A model generated the notes under the pieces. That model did no database searches. It was not told the origin of the DNA and saw only the letters and a list, made by a program, of their open reading frames with translations. DNA of 64,000 nucleotides from DASSUW01 sp963730535 (GTDB taxonomy: Bacteria; Actinomycetota; Thermoleophilia; Solirubrobacterales; Solirubrobacteraceae). The position numbers were made by a program, and so were the translations under genes. Location of the stretch: NCBI GenBank assembly GCA_963730535.1, contig CAVSRU010000011.1, forward strand, positions 248,001 through 312,000, read 5' to 3'. Below, piece after piece: positions 8,914 to 16,114 of the stretch. Every line of letters starts with the position of its first letter. Positions within the stretch are counted from its first letter, which is position 1.

Positions 8914-9828
8914 ATGGCGCACCGGACGACGAGCAACCAGACACCGGAGGCCGTGACCGCGCGGCCCGCGCGCATCGCCCTCATCGTCCATCCGACCCGC
9001 CCGATCACGGGAGCGCTCGCGACGCTCGAGCGATGGGCGGACGAGCAGGGCATCGACGTCGTGCAGATCCCCGCGCTCGGGGAACGGGAGCGCGAGGTCG
9101 CGCCGCGGGGGGAGCTCGAGCCCGGCGACCTCGTCATCGCGCTCGGCGGCGACGGCACCGTGCTCTCCGCGCTGCGCGCCGCCGCGCCCCTCGACGCGCC
9201 GGTCCTGGGAGTGGCCTGCGGAAGCCTCGGCGCGCTCACCGCCGTGGACGCCGATCGGCTCGGAGCCGCTCTGGAGCGTGTGCGCCGGGGCGATTGGACG
9301 GCGCTCCGGCTGCCGGCGCTCGCCATCCGTCACGGGCACGCGCGCGAGGAATGGGCGGTGAACGACTTCGTCGTGAGCCGTCGCGGCGCGGGGCAGGCGC
9401 TCGTCGACGTGTTCGTCGAGGAGGAGCTCTACGCCCGGCTGGCCGGGGACGGGCTGATCGTCGCGACCCCGCTCGGCTCGAGCGCGTACTCGATGGCCGC
9501 CGGCGGCCCGCTCCTCGCTCCCGGCACCCGGGCGCTCGTGTGCACGCCGCTCGCGATGCACGGCGGCAGCGCGCCGCCGCTGGTCGTCCCCGCGGCCTCC
9601 GGAGTGCGCGTCGTCGTCCACCCGAGCTTCGCCGGCTTCGAGATCGAGATCGACGGTCACGCCTATCCGATCACGGCGCTCGACTACCGCCTGTCGCTGC
9701 GCGACGACAAGGTCACACTGGTCACGTTCGGCGAGCTCGGCCTCGGCTTGACCGGGCTGCGGGCGCGGCGGCTGATCATCGACAGCCCGCGCGTCCTCGC
9801 CCGCGACGATCGCAACGCGCGCGACTAG
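8914..9828 (+). CDS. nadK: NAD kinase
   Basis: A 304-residue ATP-NAD kinase making NADP+ in the cytoplasm. The GGDGT motif (78-82), the VNDFVV segment (standing in for the family NE/ND motif) and DGLIVATPLGSSAYSMAAGG (the family TPTGSTAY block, here TPLGSSAY) are all present. Length matches the family. It lies back to back with an NAD(P)-binding protein and is followed by a strong hairpin terminator. Actinobacteria usually keep nadK next to recN, which is not the case here, so it may be a second copy; the rest of the genome would show that. Confidence 0.9.
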   Translation: MAHRTTSNQTPEAVTARPARIALIVHPTRPITGALATLERWADEQGIDVVQIPALGEREREVAPRGELEPGDLVIALGGDGTVLSALRAAAPLDAPVLGVACGSLGALTAVDADRLGAALERVRRGDWTALRLPALAIRHGHAREEWAVNDFVVSRRGAGQALVDVFVEEELYARLAGDGLIVATPLGSSAYSMAAGGPLLAPGTRALVCTPLAMHGGSAPPLVVPAASGVRVVVHPSFAGFEIEIDGHAYPITALDYRLSLRDDKVTLVTFGELGLGLTGLRARRLIIDSPRVLARDDRNARD

Positions 9829-9856
9829 GCGGGGGCGCCCCTCGGGGCGCCCCCGC
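9829..9856. terminator. Bidirectional hairpin between convergent genes
   Basis: A perfect 13-bp inverted repeat (arm GCGGGGGCGCCCC at 9829-9841, complementary arm at 9844-9856, two-base loop or a slightly larger loop if the closing pairs open) starts at the last base plus one of nadK and ends nine bases before the stop of the converging PhoX-like gene. There is no T-tract on either side, as is common in GC-rich actinobacteria. The position argues for a shared terminator. Confidence 0.85.
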
Positions 9857-9864
9857 GCTGCCGC

Positions 9865-11680
9865 TTACCGCGGGATCCGGATCAGCGCCAGCTGCCCGCC
9901 TTCGCGCTTGTACGTGAAGTCGGGCTGACCGTGGGCGGACGCCGTTGGCGAAGTTGTCGTCACCCGGCGCACGCTCGATCCAGAGCGTGTGGGCCTGCAC
10001 GTCGAGCAGGAAGGCGCCACGGCCGAAGGCCGCGGACGCGTCCACGATGCCGCTCGACTCCCAGGCACCCCAGTTGCCAGGCGCCCGGCCATCGACATCG
10101 GTCGGGCCGCCGTCAGCGGACTGGTCGACCCTCGCCACGACCTCGGGGGTGCCGGAGAACGGCACGAACCACAGCCGCGCCGTCGTCGCGTTGGGATCCG
10201 GGGGATTCGGGACGTGCGGGGGCGTCGCGCTGAGCGGATACTGCTGGCTCGAGCCCGGATCCTCGGTGAGCAGGATGCCGCTGCGCGTCGACTCGATGTT
10301 GTCGGGCTGATGGACCTCGGTCGGCGTCTTGACCGGGGTGTCGTCGCCCTCCACGAGCACGGTCAGCGACGTCACCTTCCGTGGGTCGTTGCGGTCGAGC
10401 ACCATCTTCCAGACGCGGCCGTTGGTGGACCTGAAGTTCGGCGTGTCGAGTGACTGCGCCGCGGTCCGCCCGCGGCCGGAGTCGACCACGTACACGACGT
10501 TCCCCATCCCACGCCGCTTGTCGTACGCGATGTCCTCGACACGGACGAACTGGAAGACATTGTTGATGTCGCTCCAGTACTCCAGCACCCACTGCGGGCC
10601 GTCGATGCCCACCGCCAGGGGCGAGGGCGGGGCCGGCCTGCGCAGGTCGCTCTGCCAGCTGCCGTTGTTCGGCGGCTCCGGATAGCCCTTGTCCTCCGCC
10701 CGGATCTCCGTGCCGTCGGCGTTGCGGCCCGTGGCGATGTCCTTCGGCACCTTGATGAAGTGCCCCTGGACCTCCGTCCCGGAGTTGGGCACGACGTCGT
10801 AGTAGTTCTTCACGCCAGGCGTGTCGGAGACGAAGGCCCAGAGGTCGCCCTTGTCGGCCAGCAGCTTCTTCGTGCTCCGGGCGATGTAGGAGTAGAGCTG
10901 CGACTGGGCCGGCACCGCGCCCGCCGGGAAGACCCCGGTGAGCGGACCGCTGGTGAACGTGTCGTCGCCCGAGACGACGACCGGCTTCCGGTATCCGGGG
11001 ATCGCGACGGAGTTCTCGTGGTTGTGCCGCCCCATGCCGTAGATGGGCTTGTGCCTACCGCTCTTGACGTCGAGCGCCACGACGAGGCCGCCCTCCTCGG
11101 CCGCCGGATCGTCGATCGGGGGCGGCCACGACTCCTCGCGGCGGAACACGAAGTCGGGCGTCTCCTCGTTGGTGAAGAGGATCTCGCGATCGAAGCCCTC
11201 CTTCCGGGTCGCCAGGAAGTTCGAGCAGAAGCGCTGGTAGCCGAAGCTGCTCGTGATCGCGAACGAGCCGCGCAGCACGCCGGCCGAGCGGCGGTCGAGC
11301 AGCAGCCGGCTGACCTGGGCGTTGTCGAAGTCGTTCTCCCCGTTGTCGGCGGTCGGAGTGGAAGGGTTGTACGGGAACGGCACCTTGCCGGTCTCGTGGT
11401 TCACGAACAGCTCAGCGGTCTTGTGGCCCCGCTTCGTGCGCACCGAGATCCCGTCCGGGATCGACTCGAAGCGATACCCACTTCGGAGCGTGTCCCCGAC
11501 GGTCAGGAGGGGCGTGACCGAGGCGCCTGGCATCACCGGCGTGAGCATCGATGGCTGGCTCGTCCTGAAGCCGTGGCGCTTATGCCCGTGGCTCTTGTGA
11601 CCGGCGAGCGCGGGGCTCGCTCCCGTGGCCGTCGCCACCGCCGCGACCGTGGCACACGCAAGGATCGACCGTGTCCTCAT
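9865..11680 (-). CDS. Secreted PhoX/DUF839-like protein (apparent +1 frameshift)
   Basis: About 605 residues with a signal peptide (MRTRSILACATVAAVATATGA, cleavage near ALAG), then a beta-propeller of the DUF839/PhoX type: NHETGKVP, FTNEETPDF, GRHNHENSVAIPG, EDIAYDKRRG, QPDNIES and LLTEDPG carry the acidic and His residues that bind Ca/Fe in PhoX. PhoX is a secreted phosphatase; phosphatase activity here is inferred. Near the end the frame breaks: after NFANGV, removing a C from CCC near 9940 gives HGQPDFTYKREGGQLALI and a TAA at 9867-9865. As written the frame instead runs to 9776 through Arg-rich sequence. Confidence 0.8.
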
Positions 11681-11780
11681 CTCCCCCTCCGGGGTCGTGG
11701 TCTGTCAGGTCTACCAGATATGGGTGCGTGCGTCGATGCGCCCGGGTCCGAACCAACCGTCGCACACCCAGGTCACAATC

Positions 11781-11820
11781 AGGTAACCTGCCGCCAGGTT
11801 TACCTCGCTCAGCAAGGTAA
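11781..11820. promoter_or_regulatory. Candidate MarR operator
   Basis: An imperfect inverted repeat, AGGTAACCTG and its mirror CAGGTTTACCT (11781-11805), is followed by a further half-site AAGGTAA at 11814-11820, 27 bases before the MarR start. The AGGTAA/TTACCT half-sites are AT-richer than the surroundings. It lies between the MarR gene and the divergently read PhoX-like gene, so it could act on both. Assignment rests on position and symmetry only. Confidence 0.55.
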
Positions 11821-11847
11821 GAAGTAAACGGGTCGAACGGTCAGGAA

Positions 11848-12375
11848 TTGTCTAGCCAAAATGCGTCTGATCCCTATCCGCCGCAGCGGTTGCGCGATCT
11901 GCTGCACCGAAAGGCGCTCGCGACCGAGCGCCACCGGGGTGGCGTAGCCCGGCGGCTCGGGCTGAGCGAGACCGAGGCCGCGGCGCTCGCCTACCTCGCG
12001 CGCCACGGGCGCCTGACGCCTCGCGAGCTCGGCGAGCGCCTCTTTCTGACCTCGGGCGGGGTGACGGCGCTGCTGCACCGGCTCGAGCGCGCCGGACACA
12101 TCCGTCGCGAGCCCCACCCGCACGACAAGCGCAGCACGATCCTCATCGCGACCCCCGAGATCGTCGAGGCGGCAAGCGAGATCTACGAGCCGCTCGTCTC
12201 CCGGATCGATGACAGCTCCGCCCAGCTGTCTGCCGACGAGCGCCTGGCGGTCGGTCGCTTCCTCGAGCGCATCGTCATGATCAGCGAGGAAGAGGCCGAC
12301 GTCGTGCGCGAGCGGGACGCCGGCCAGGAAGGCGAGCACCTGCCGGGCGTGCCGGCGCCTGGTCTCTGGTCGTAG
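11848..12375 (+). CDS. MarR family transcriptional regulator
   Basis: A 175-residue winged-helix regulator: helix-turn-helix about 52-73 (RELGERLFLTSGGVTALLHR), wing with HPHDKRSTIL, and flanking dimerisation helices. MarR proteins repress nearby genes and release DNA on ligand binding. The start is a TTG; the only nearby alternative is downstream and would cut the first helix. It is clearly paralogous to the protein at 14840-15352: both share TSGGVTAL, ERAGHIRR, PHDKRS and an unusual PAPGLW C-terminus. Its candidate operator is immediately upstream. Confidence 0.85.
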   Translation: MSSQNASDPYPPQRLRDLLHRKALATERHRGGVARRLGLSETEAAALAYLARHGRLTPRELGERLFLTSGGVTALLHRLERAGHIRREPHPHDKRSTILIATPEIVEAASEIYEPLVSRIDDSSAQLSADERLAVGRFLERIVMISEEEADVVRERDAGQEGEHLPGVPAPGLWS

Positions 12376-12520
12376 TACCGCTCGGCGTCGCGGCGTGTCG
12401 CCCAATCAGGCGATCGGAGGATGACGGGCGGTGCGGCCGGGGTCCACGGTCCGTCCATGGGGAGACTTGTGCTGAGCGCTCAAGCGATGTACCTTGCTGG
12501 CGTAGACATCTTGTGCATGG

Positions 12521-13091
12521 ATGCCCCGCCCCCGCCCCTCTCCCCCGCCTGGCGCCAACCGCAGAGATGGCCCGATCCGCGTGGTCTCTGCGGATCCTCG
12601 CCCGCTCTTCCGCGACGCGCTCGCCCGAGCGATCCGCGAGGACCGGGAGCTCGAGCTCGTCGCCGAGGCGCACGACGTCGCCCAGCTGGCCGCAGCGATC
12701 CGGCGGCTCGCGCCGGACGTGGCGGTCGTGGAGGCGGAGATGATCGAGCCGTTGCCACCCGAGTGGGAGGCCGGGTCCACGCGGCTGCTCCTCCTTGCCG
12801 CCGAGGTCTCGCCCGTCGACGCGTACGAAGCGATCGCGCTCGGGGCGGCCGGCTACCTCTCCAAGGACGCCGAGTCGCCGGCGATCCGGCGGGCGATCGC
12901 GGCGGTGGCGCGCGGCGAGACCGTCCTCGATCGCTCTGCCCAGACCGGCATCGCCAAGGAGATCCGCCTGCGGGCGCGCGACGATCGCCCCGAGCTCAGC
13001 CCACGCGAGCAGGAGATCCTCGTGCTCATCGCCGAAGGGCAGACGGCGCCCCAGATCGCCCGGCGACTGCACCTCAGCACGGCCACCGTGA
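12521..13091 (+). pseudogene. Response regulator, truncated inside its LuxR HTH
   Basis: The N-terminal receiver-like domain (IRVVSADPRPLFRDALARAI, ending GAAGYLSKDAESPAIRRAI) and the first half of a LuxR HTH (ELSPREQEILVLIAEGQ to TATVKTH) are intact. Right after TVKTH the frame stops resembling LuxR and enters an Arg-rich shadow of an SDR gene lying in another frame. The last third of the HTH, normally about 20 residues, is missing. In the receiver, the usual phosphorylatable Asp seems replaced (DVAVVEAEM where family members have D at the strand end). It is therefore a broken gene joined to the SDR remnant next to it. Confidence 0.75.
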
Positions 13092-13439
13092 AAACTCATC
13101 TCCTTCACCTCGCAGATGGGCCACGTCGGCGCTGCGCGCCGCACGGCGTACTGCGCCACCAAGCATGCGGTCGAAGGCATGACGAAGGCCATGGCGGTGG
13201 AGCTCGCGCCCCACGGCATCCGCGTCAACGCCGTCGCGCCGACCTTCATCGAGACCCCGATGACGGAGCCGTTCTTCCGCGACCCGGGGTTCCGGGCCGA
13301 AGTGGTCCGTCAGATCCCGCTGGGGCGCGTCGGCGAGGTGGACGACGTCGTCGCCGCCGTGCTGTTCACCGTCTCCCCCGGCGCCCGGCTGATGACCGGT
13401 GCCAGCCTCGTCATCGATGGAGGCTGGACGGCACAGTAG
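13092..13439 (+). pseudogene. Short-chain dehydrogenase, C-terminal remnant
   Basis: From the junction, the frame reads KLISFTSQMGHVGAARR, then the catalytic TAYCATKHAVEGM (YxxxK), IRVNAVAPTFIETPM and the usual tail MTGASLVIDGGW. This is the second half of a classical SDR oxidoreductase. The N-terminal NAD(P)-binding half (TGxxxGIG, NNAG) is absent, being replaced by the LuxR gene fragment. An internal ATG at 13116 could start a 107-residue product but it could not bind cofactor. Read as the right side of a deletion or rearrangement junction near 13090. Confidence 0.8.
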
Positions 13440-14166
13440 CCGCCGCCTCGGCCCTGCCGCCGCTCTGGAAGTCCCGGAGGTATCCCTCGATCGTCTGGAG
13501 GTGGTCGCGCATCGCCGCGCGCGCCTCGTCAGGCTGCCGGCGGGTGATCGCGAGCAGGATCCGCTCGTGCTCGGGCAGTCCGCGCTCGAAGCGCTCCTCC
13601 GGGCGGGCGAGCTGCCGCACGGCCGCCGCCAGGCCGCGGTGGACCGGCTCGGTCATACGCGCCAGCGCACGGTTCCCGGTCGCGACGATCACCGCGCGGT
13701 GGAACGCGATGTCCGCCTCCTGATACAGGCCTTCCGCGGCCGAGTTCAGACGAGCGCGCTCGGCGGTGGTCGTCATCCGCGCGAAGGCCGCGCTCAGCGC
13801 GTCGATGTGGTCGGGGGTCGCCCGTTCGGCCGCGAGCCCGGCCGCTTCGATCTCGAGGATGCAGCGGCACTCGAGGTACTCCGCGAGCACGCGCGCGCTG
13901 TCACCGCGCTCGAGCAGCGCACCGAGCACCTCCGGATCGAACGTGTCCCACTCGCTCGGCGGCAGGACGGTCGCGCCGCGGCCGTGCTTGACGCTGATGA
14001 GGCCGCGCTCCTCCAGCCCGCGGAACGACTCGCGCGCAACGCCGCGGCTCACGCCGTGCTCGGCCGCCAGGTCCGCCTCGCGCGGCAACTGCTCCCCGGG
14101 CGCCAGCGCACCGCTCGTGATCTCTCGGATCAGAAAGCTCATCACGTGGCGGTGAAGCCGAGGCAT
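13411..14166 (-). CDS. GntR/FadR family regulator
   Basis: A 251-residue regulator with an N-terminal GntR winged helix (about 8-70; GEQLPREADLAAEHGVSRGVARE) and a C-terminal FCD ligand-binding helical domain (AFHRAVIVATGNRAL, LPEHERILLAI, EARAAMRDHL). FCD regulators commonly respond to sugar acids or organic acids and repress the adjacent catabolic genes. Its last 29 bases overlap the end of the SDR remnant on the other strand. The SDR may have been its target before it was broken; that is inference. Confidence 0.87.
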   Translation of the reverse strand: MPRLHRHVMSFLIREITSGALAPGEQLPREADLAAEHGVSRGVARESFRGLEERGLISVKHGRGATVLPPSEWDTFDPEVLGALLERGDSARVLAEYLECRCILEIEAAGLAAERATPDHIDALSAAFARMTTTAERARLNSAAEGLYQEADIAFHRAVIVATGNRALARMTEPVHRGLAAAVRQLARPEERFERGLPEHERILLAITRRQPDEARAAMRDHLQTIEGYLRDFQSGGRAEAAATVPSSLHR

Positions 14167-14180
14167 TCAGTCATCCTATC

Positions 14181-14435
14181 TCACCGTAGGTCGTCCAAGA
14201 GATCGGCCGGGTCGACCCCGAGCCCTCGGGCGAGGCGGACGATCGTCCAGAGCTGCGGATCGCGCAGCCCGCGCTCCAGGCGCGACACCTCGGCGACGTG
14301 GAGTCCGGAGCGGTACGAGACGTCCTCCTGAGTCAGCCGCTTGGCCTTGCGACAGGCGCGAGCCGTGGCGGCGAACCGGGCGACCGCGGCCGCGCGATCG
14401 GGCAGCTCGGCACCTTGCTGTCCCTCGCCCGGCAT
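14181..14435 (-). CDS. XRE family HTH protein (copy 1)
   Basis: An 84-residue protein with one Cro/C1-type HTH (about 22-80): LTQEDVSYRSGLHVAEVSRLERG and the closing LGVDPADLLDDLR. It is paralogous to the protein at 14553-14765, sharing HxxEVSRLERGxR(D/E)P, TIVRLAR and PADLLDD. It is a DNA-binding protein with no other domain. A perfect palindrome abuts the start codon and a conserved upstream box lies 20 bases ahead of it, both described separately. Confidence 0.85.
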   Translation of the reverse strand: MPGEGQQGAELPDRAAAVARFAATARACRKAKRLTQEDVSYRSGLHVAEVSRLERGLRDPQLWTIVRLARGLGVDPADLLDDLR

Positions 14436-14456
14436 GGCGCGGAATCGTTCCGCGCC
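14436..14456. promoter_or_regulatory. Perfect palindrome abutting XRE copy 1 start codon
   Basis: Arms GGCGCGGAA (14436-14444) and TTCCGCGCC (14448-14456) flank TCG. The repeat begins one base upstream of the leftward ATG at 14435 and occupies the place where a ribosome binding site would be. It could be the protein's own operator, or an mRNA hairpin controlling translation. Confidence 0.6.
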
Positions 14457-14518
14457 TAAGCCAGAAGATCCAGAGCCAAAAGCTCATGGCTTGCGCTACT
14501 CTCTAAGCCAAAAGCTCA
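14456..14518. promoter_or_regulatory. Conserved upstream box and direct repeats of XRE copy 1
   Basis: CTAAGCCAG (14456-14464), four bases, then TCCAGAGCCAA (14469-14479): the same bipartite box, with identical spacing, occurs at 14785-14808 ahead of XRE copy 2. In addition the 13-mer AGCCAAAAGCTCA appears at 14474-14486 and again at 14506-14518, 32 bases apart or about three helical turns. The block is likely promoter plus operator of the gene transcribed leftward from 14435. Confidence 0.6.
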
Positions 14519-14552
14519 AGAAGGGAGGAGCGTTGGAGGCCCTACGAGCCGC

Positions 14553-14765
14553 TCAGGAAATGTCGTCGAGGAGGTCCGCCGGCCTGAGTTCGAGGGCGCG
14601 CGCGAGGCGTACGATGGTCGAGAGGCGCGGCTCGCGGACGCCGCGCTCCAGCCGTGAGATCTCCGTGAAGTGGAACCCGCTGCGGTCCGCGAGCTGCTCC
14701 TGCGAGAGGGACGCCGCGTGGCGTCGCCGGCGGAGGTTGGCCCCGAACTGCTCGTGCGGCTGCAC
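14553..14765 (-). CDS. XRE family HTH protein (copy 2)
   Basis: A 70-residue protein consisting almost only of a Cro/C1-type HTH: FGANLRRRRHAASLSQEQL, then HFTEISRLERGVREP and TIVRLARALELRPADLLDD. It is a paralogue of the 84-residue protein encoded just downstream on the same strand. It is transcribed divergently from the second MarR gene with 74 bases between starts. The small size and doubling suggest a local gene duplication with its control region. Confidence 0.85.
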   Translation of the reverse strand: MQPHEQFGANLRRRRHAASLSQEQLADRSGFHFTEISRLERGVREPRLSTIVRLARALELRPADLLDDIS

Positions 14766-14784
14766 CGGCGTGATCGTCGGTGCG

Positions 14785-14808
14785 CTAAGCCAGTCGGTCC
14801 AGAGCCAA
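14785..14808. promoter_or_regulatory. Conserved upstream box of XRE copy 2
   Basis: CTAAGCCAG (14785-14793), four bases, TCCAGAGCCAA (14798-14808). Same order, sequence and four-base spacing as the box upstream of XRE copy 1, and at nearly the same distance from the start codon (19 against 20 bases). It lies in the divergent gap to the MarR gene at 14840, so it may also affect that gene. Confidence 0.6.
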
Positions 14809-14839
14809 TGTCACAAGCTCGGCAAGGGGTCCCCGGCCC

Positions 14840-15352
14840 GTGGCTAGCGAGATGGATCCACGCGAGCGGGTGCGCGACCTGCTGAACCGGAGGACGGCCG
14901 CGGCCGACCGTCAGCGCATGTTGCTCGGCCGCCTGCTCGACCTCGATCCCACCGAGGCGACCGCGGTGCTCGCCATCGGGCGCAGCGGCCAGCTCAGGCC
15001 GGGCGAGCTCGGCCGCAGGCTGAGCATGACCTCGGGCGGGGTGACGGCCCTGGTGCAGCGGCTGGAGCGAGCCGGCCACATCCGGCGCCATGCGAATCCG
15101 CACGACAAGCGGAGCTCGCTGCTGAGCCTTCAACCCCAGACGCTCGAGCGGGCGTCCGCCCTGTATGCGCCGCTGGTCGCGGATCTCGACGCCACCGTCG
15201 ACCGCCTGGCCGATGCCGAGCTGGCGATCGTCCTGCGCTTCCTGGAAGCCGCCGCGGAGCTGACCGAGCACCACGCCGCCGCGCTCGCCGCGCGCGTGGA
15301 TGCGGAGCGCGTGCGGCCCGTCGCGCCGCCCGCGCCCGGCCTGTGGGCCTGA
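14840..15352 (+). CDS. MarR family transcriptional regulator (paralogue)
   Basis: A 170-residue MarR protein, paralogous to the one at 11848-12375: RPGELGRRLSMTSGGVTALVQRLERAGH forms the HTH and PHDKRSSLL the wing, and both proteins end in PAPGLW plus one residue. The start is GTG at 14840 with AAGGGG 11 bases ahead; an in-frame ATG four codons later is possible. It is divergent from XRE copy 2. Target and ligand are unknown. Confidence 0.85.
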   Translation: MASEMDPRERVRDLLNRRTAAADRQRMLLGRLLDLDPTEATAVLAIGRSGQLRPGELGRRLSMTSGGVTALVQRLERAGHIRRHANPHDKRSSLLSLQPQTLERASALYAPLVADLDATVDRLADAELAIVLRFLEAAAELTEHHAAALAARVDAERVRPVAPPAPGLWA

Positions 15353-15365
15353 GCGGCCGGGCCGA

Positions 15366-15956
15366 TCAGCCGGCGGGGTCCTTGGGTGCGCGCTCGAAGT
15401 GCTCGATCGCCACCTCGGAGCGGATCGGCTCCGCCGACTCGCCCGCCTCGGCGAGGCGCTCGAGGCTCTCGGCCTCGATCCGGGCCGCCTCTTCCAGCAC
15501 CCGGACCAGCACGTCTGCCATCTCGTGCCATCCCTGCTCGTCGAGCTGCAGCGGCGTCCACGAGACGTGGGTCTCGACGCGGTCGAACCCGTTGGCCATG
15601 GCCGCGGCGGTCACGTGCTCGCCGATCTGCTCGAGCTTCTGGGCGAAGATGGTGCGGCGCGTCGCGAGCGGCAGCTGGGCCCAGTGCGTGTCGTCGAGGA
15701 ACGGACGCATGGTGCCGCGATAGAAGTGCTCGATCGCGCCGCGCACGGGGCGCGTCTCCACCAGCTCGATCGCGTCGTTCTCGAGCAGGATCTTCACGTG
15801 ATAGCTCACGTTCCCCAGCGGCTCCCCGAGGCGCTGGGCGATGTGGTTCGGGCTCGCGACGCCCTCACTGAGCACGTGCAGGATGCGCTGGCGCAGCGGG
15901 TGCCCGAGCGACTTGACGATCCGCTCGTCGACCGTACCCGTCCCGCTCGCTGTCAT
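15366..15956 (-). CDS. ArsR-like winged-helix regulator
   Basis: A 196-residue protein with an ArsR-type helix-turn-helix near the N-terminus (VKSLGHPLRQRILHVLSEG, then IAQRLGEPLGNVSYHVKIL) and a long helical C-terminal region (about 90-190) with no metal-binding Cys, so it is not a metal sensor of the classical kind. The ORF is open to 16019, but GGAGG eight bases ahead of the ATG at 15956 decides the start. It is divergent from the methyltransferase of the candidate RiPP operon, and may regulate it. Confidence 0.82.
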   Translation of the reverse strand: MTASGTGTVDERIVKSLGHPLRQRILHVLSEGVASPNHIAQRLGEPLGNVSYHVKILLENDAIELVETRPVRGAIEHFYRGTMRPFLDDTHWAQLPLATRRTIFAQKLEQIGEHVTAAAMANGFDRVETHVSWTPLQLDEQGWHEMADVLVRVLEEAARIEAESLERLAEAGESAEPIRSEVAIEHFERAPKDPAG

Positions 15957-15963
15957 CGTTCCT

Positions 15964-16047
15964 CCATCGCTCTGCAAGCGCCCGGCGGGCGCGGTGGAGC
16001 CGAACCTTAACCGTTTCATCGGGCGTATCGAGCAGTTGGGCGATTTT
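15964..16047 (-). pseudogene. Relic of an ECF sigma factor, region 4
   Basis: On the minus strand, in a frame other than that of the ArsR-like gene, the sequence reads KIAQLLDTPDETVKVRLHRA followed by RRALAERW. This matches region 4.2 of ECF sigma factors (EIAxxL...TVKxRLxRARxxL) at nearly every key position. Nothing upstream in the frame resembles region 2 or the rest of region 4, so only about 28 codons survive. Codons are less GC-rich here (AAA, CAA, GAT, GAA, GTT), suggesting a foreign origin. The ribosome binding site of the ArsR-like gene lies inside the relic's end. Confidence 0.6.
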
Positions 16048-16090
16048 TGGCGCTCCGCCCGAGGATCTCTTGAGCGAATGAAACCATCTA

Positions 16091-16114
16091 GATCGCTCGG
16101 TCGGTCTAGCGATC
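16091..16114. promoter_or_regulatory. Inverted repeat abutting methyltransferase start
   Basis: GATCGCT (16091-16097) and AGCGATC (16108-16114) form a 7-bp inverted repeat with a 10-base spacer, ending right before the ATG at 16115. There is no Shine-Dalgarno sequence in this position, so the transcript may be leaderless, with the repeat as operator for the divergent ArsR-like regulator. Confidence 0.5.

Noticed and set aside
12473..12482. TGAGCGCTCA palindrome before the LuxR fragment
   Set aside because: Ten bases of GC-rich symmetry alone are expected by chance in this composition; no repeat of it nearby.
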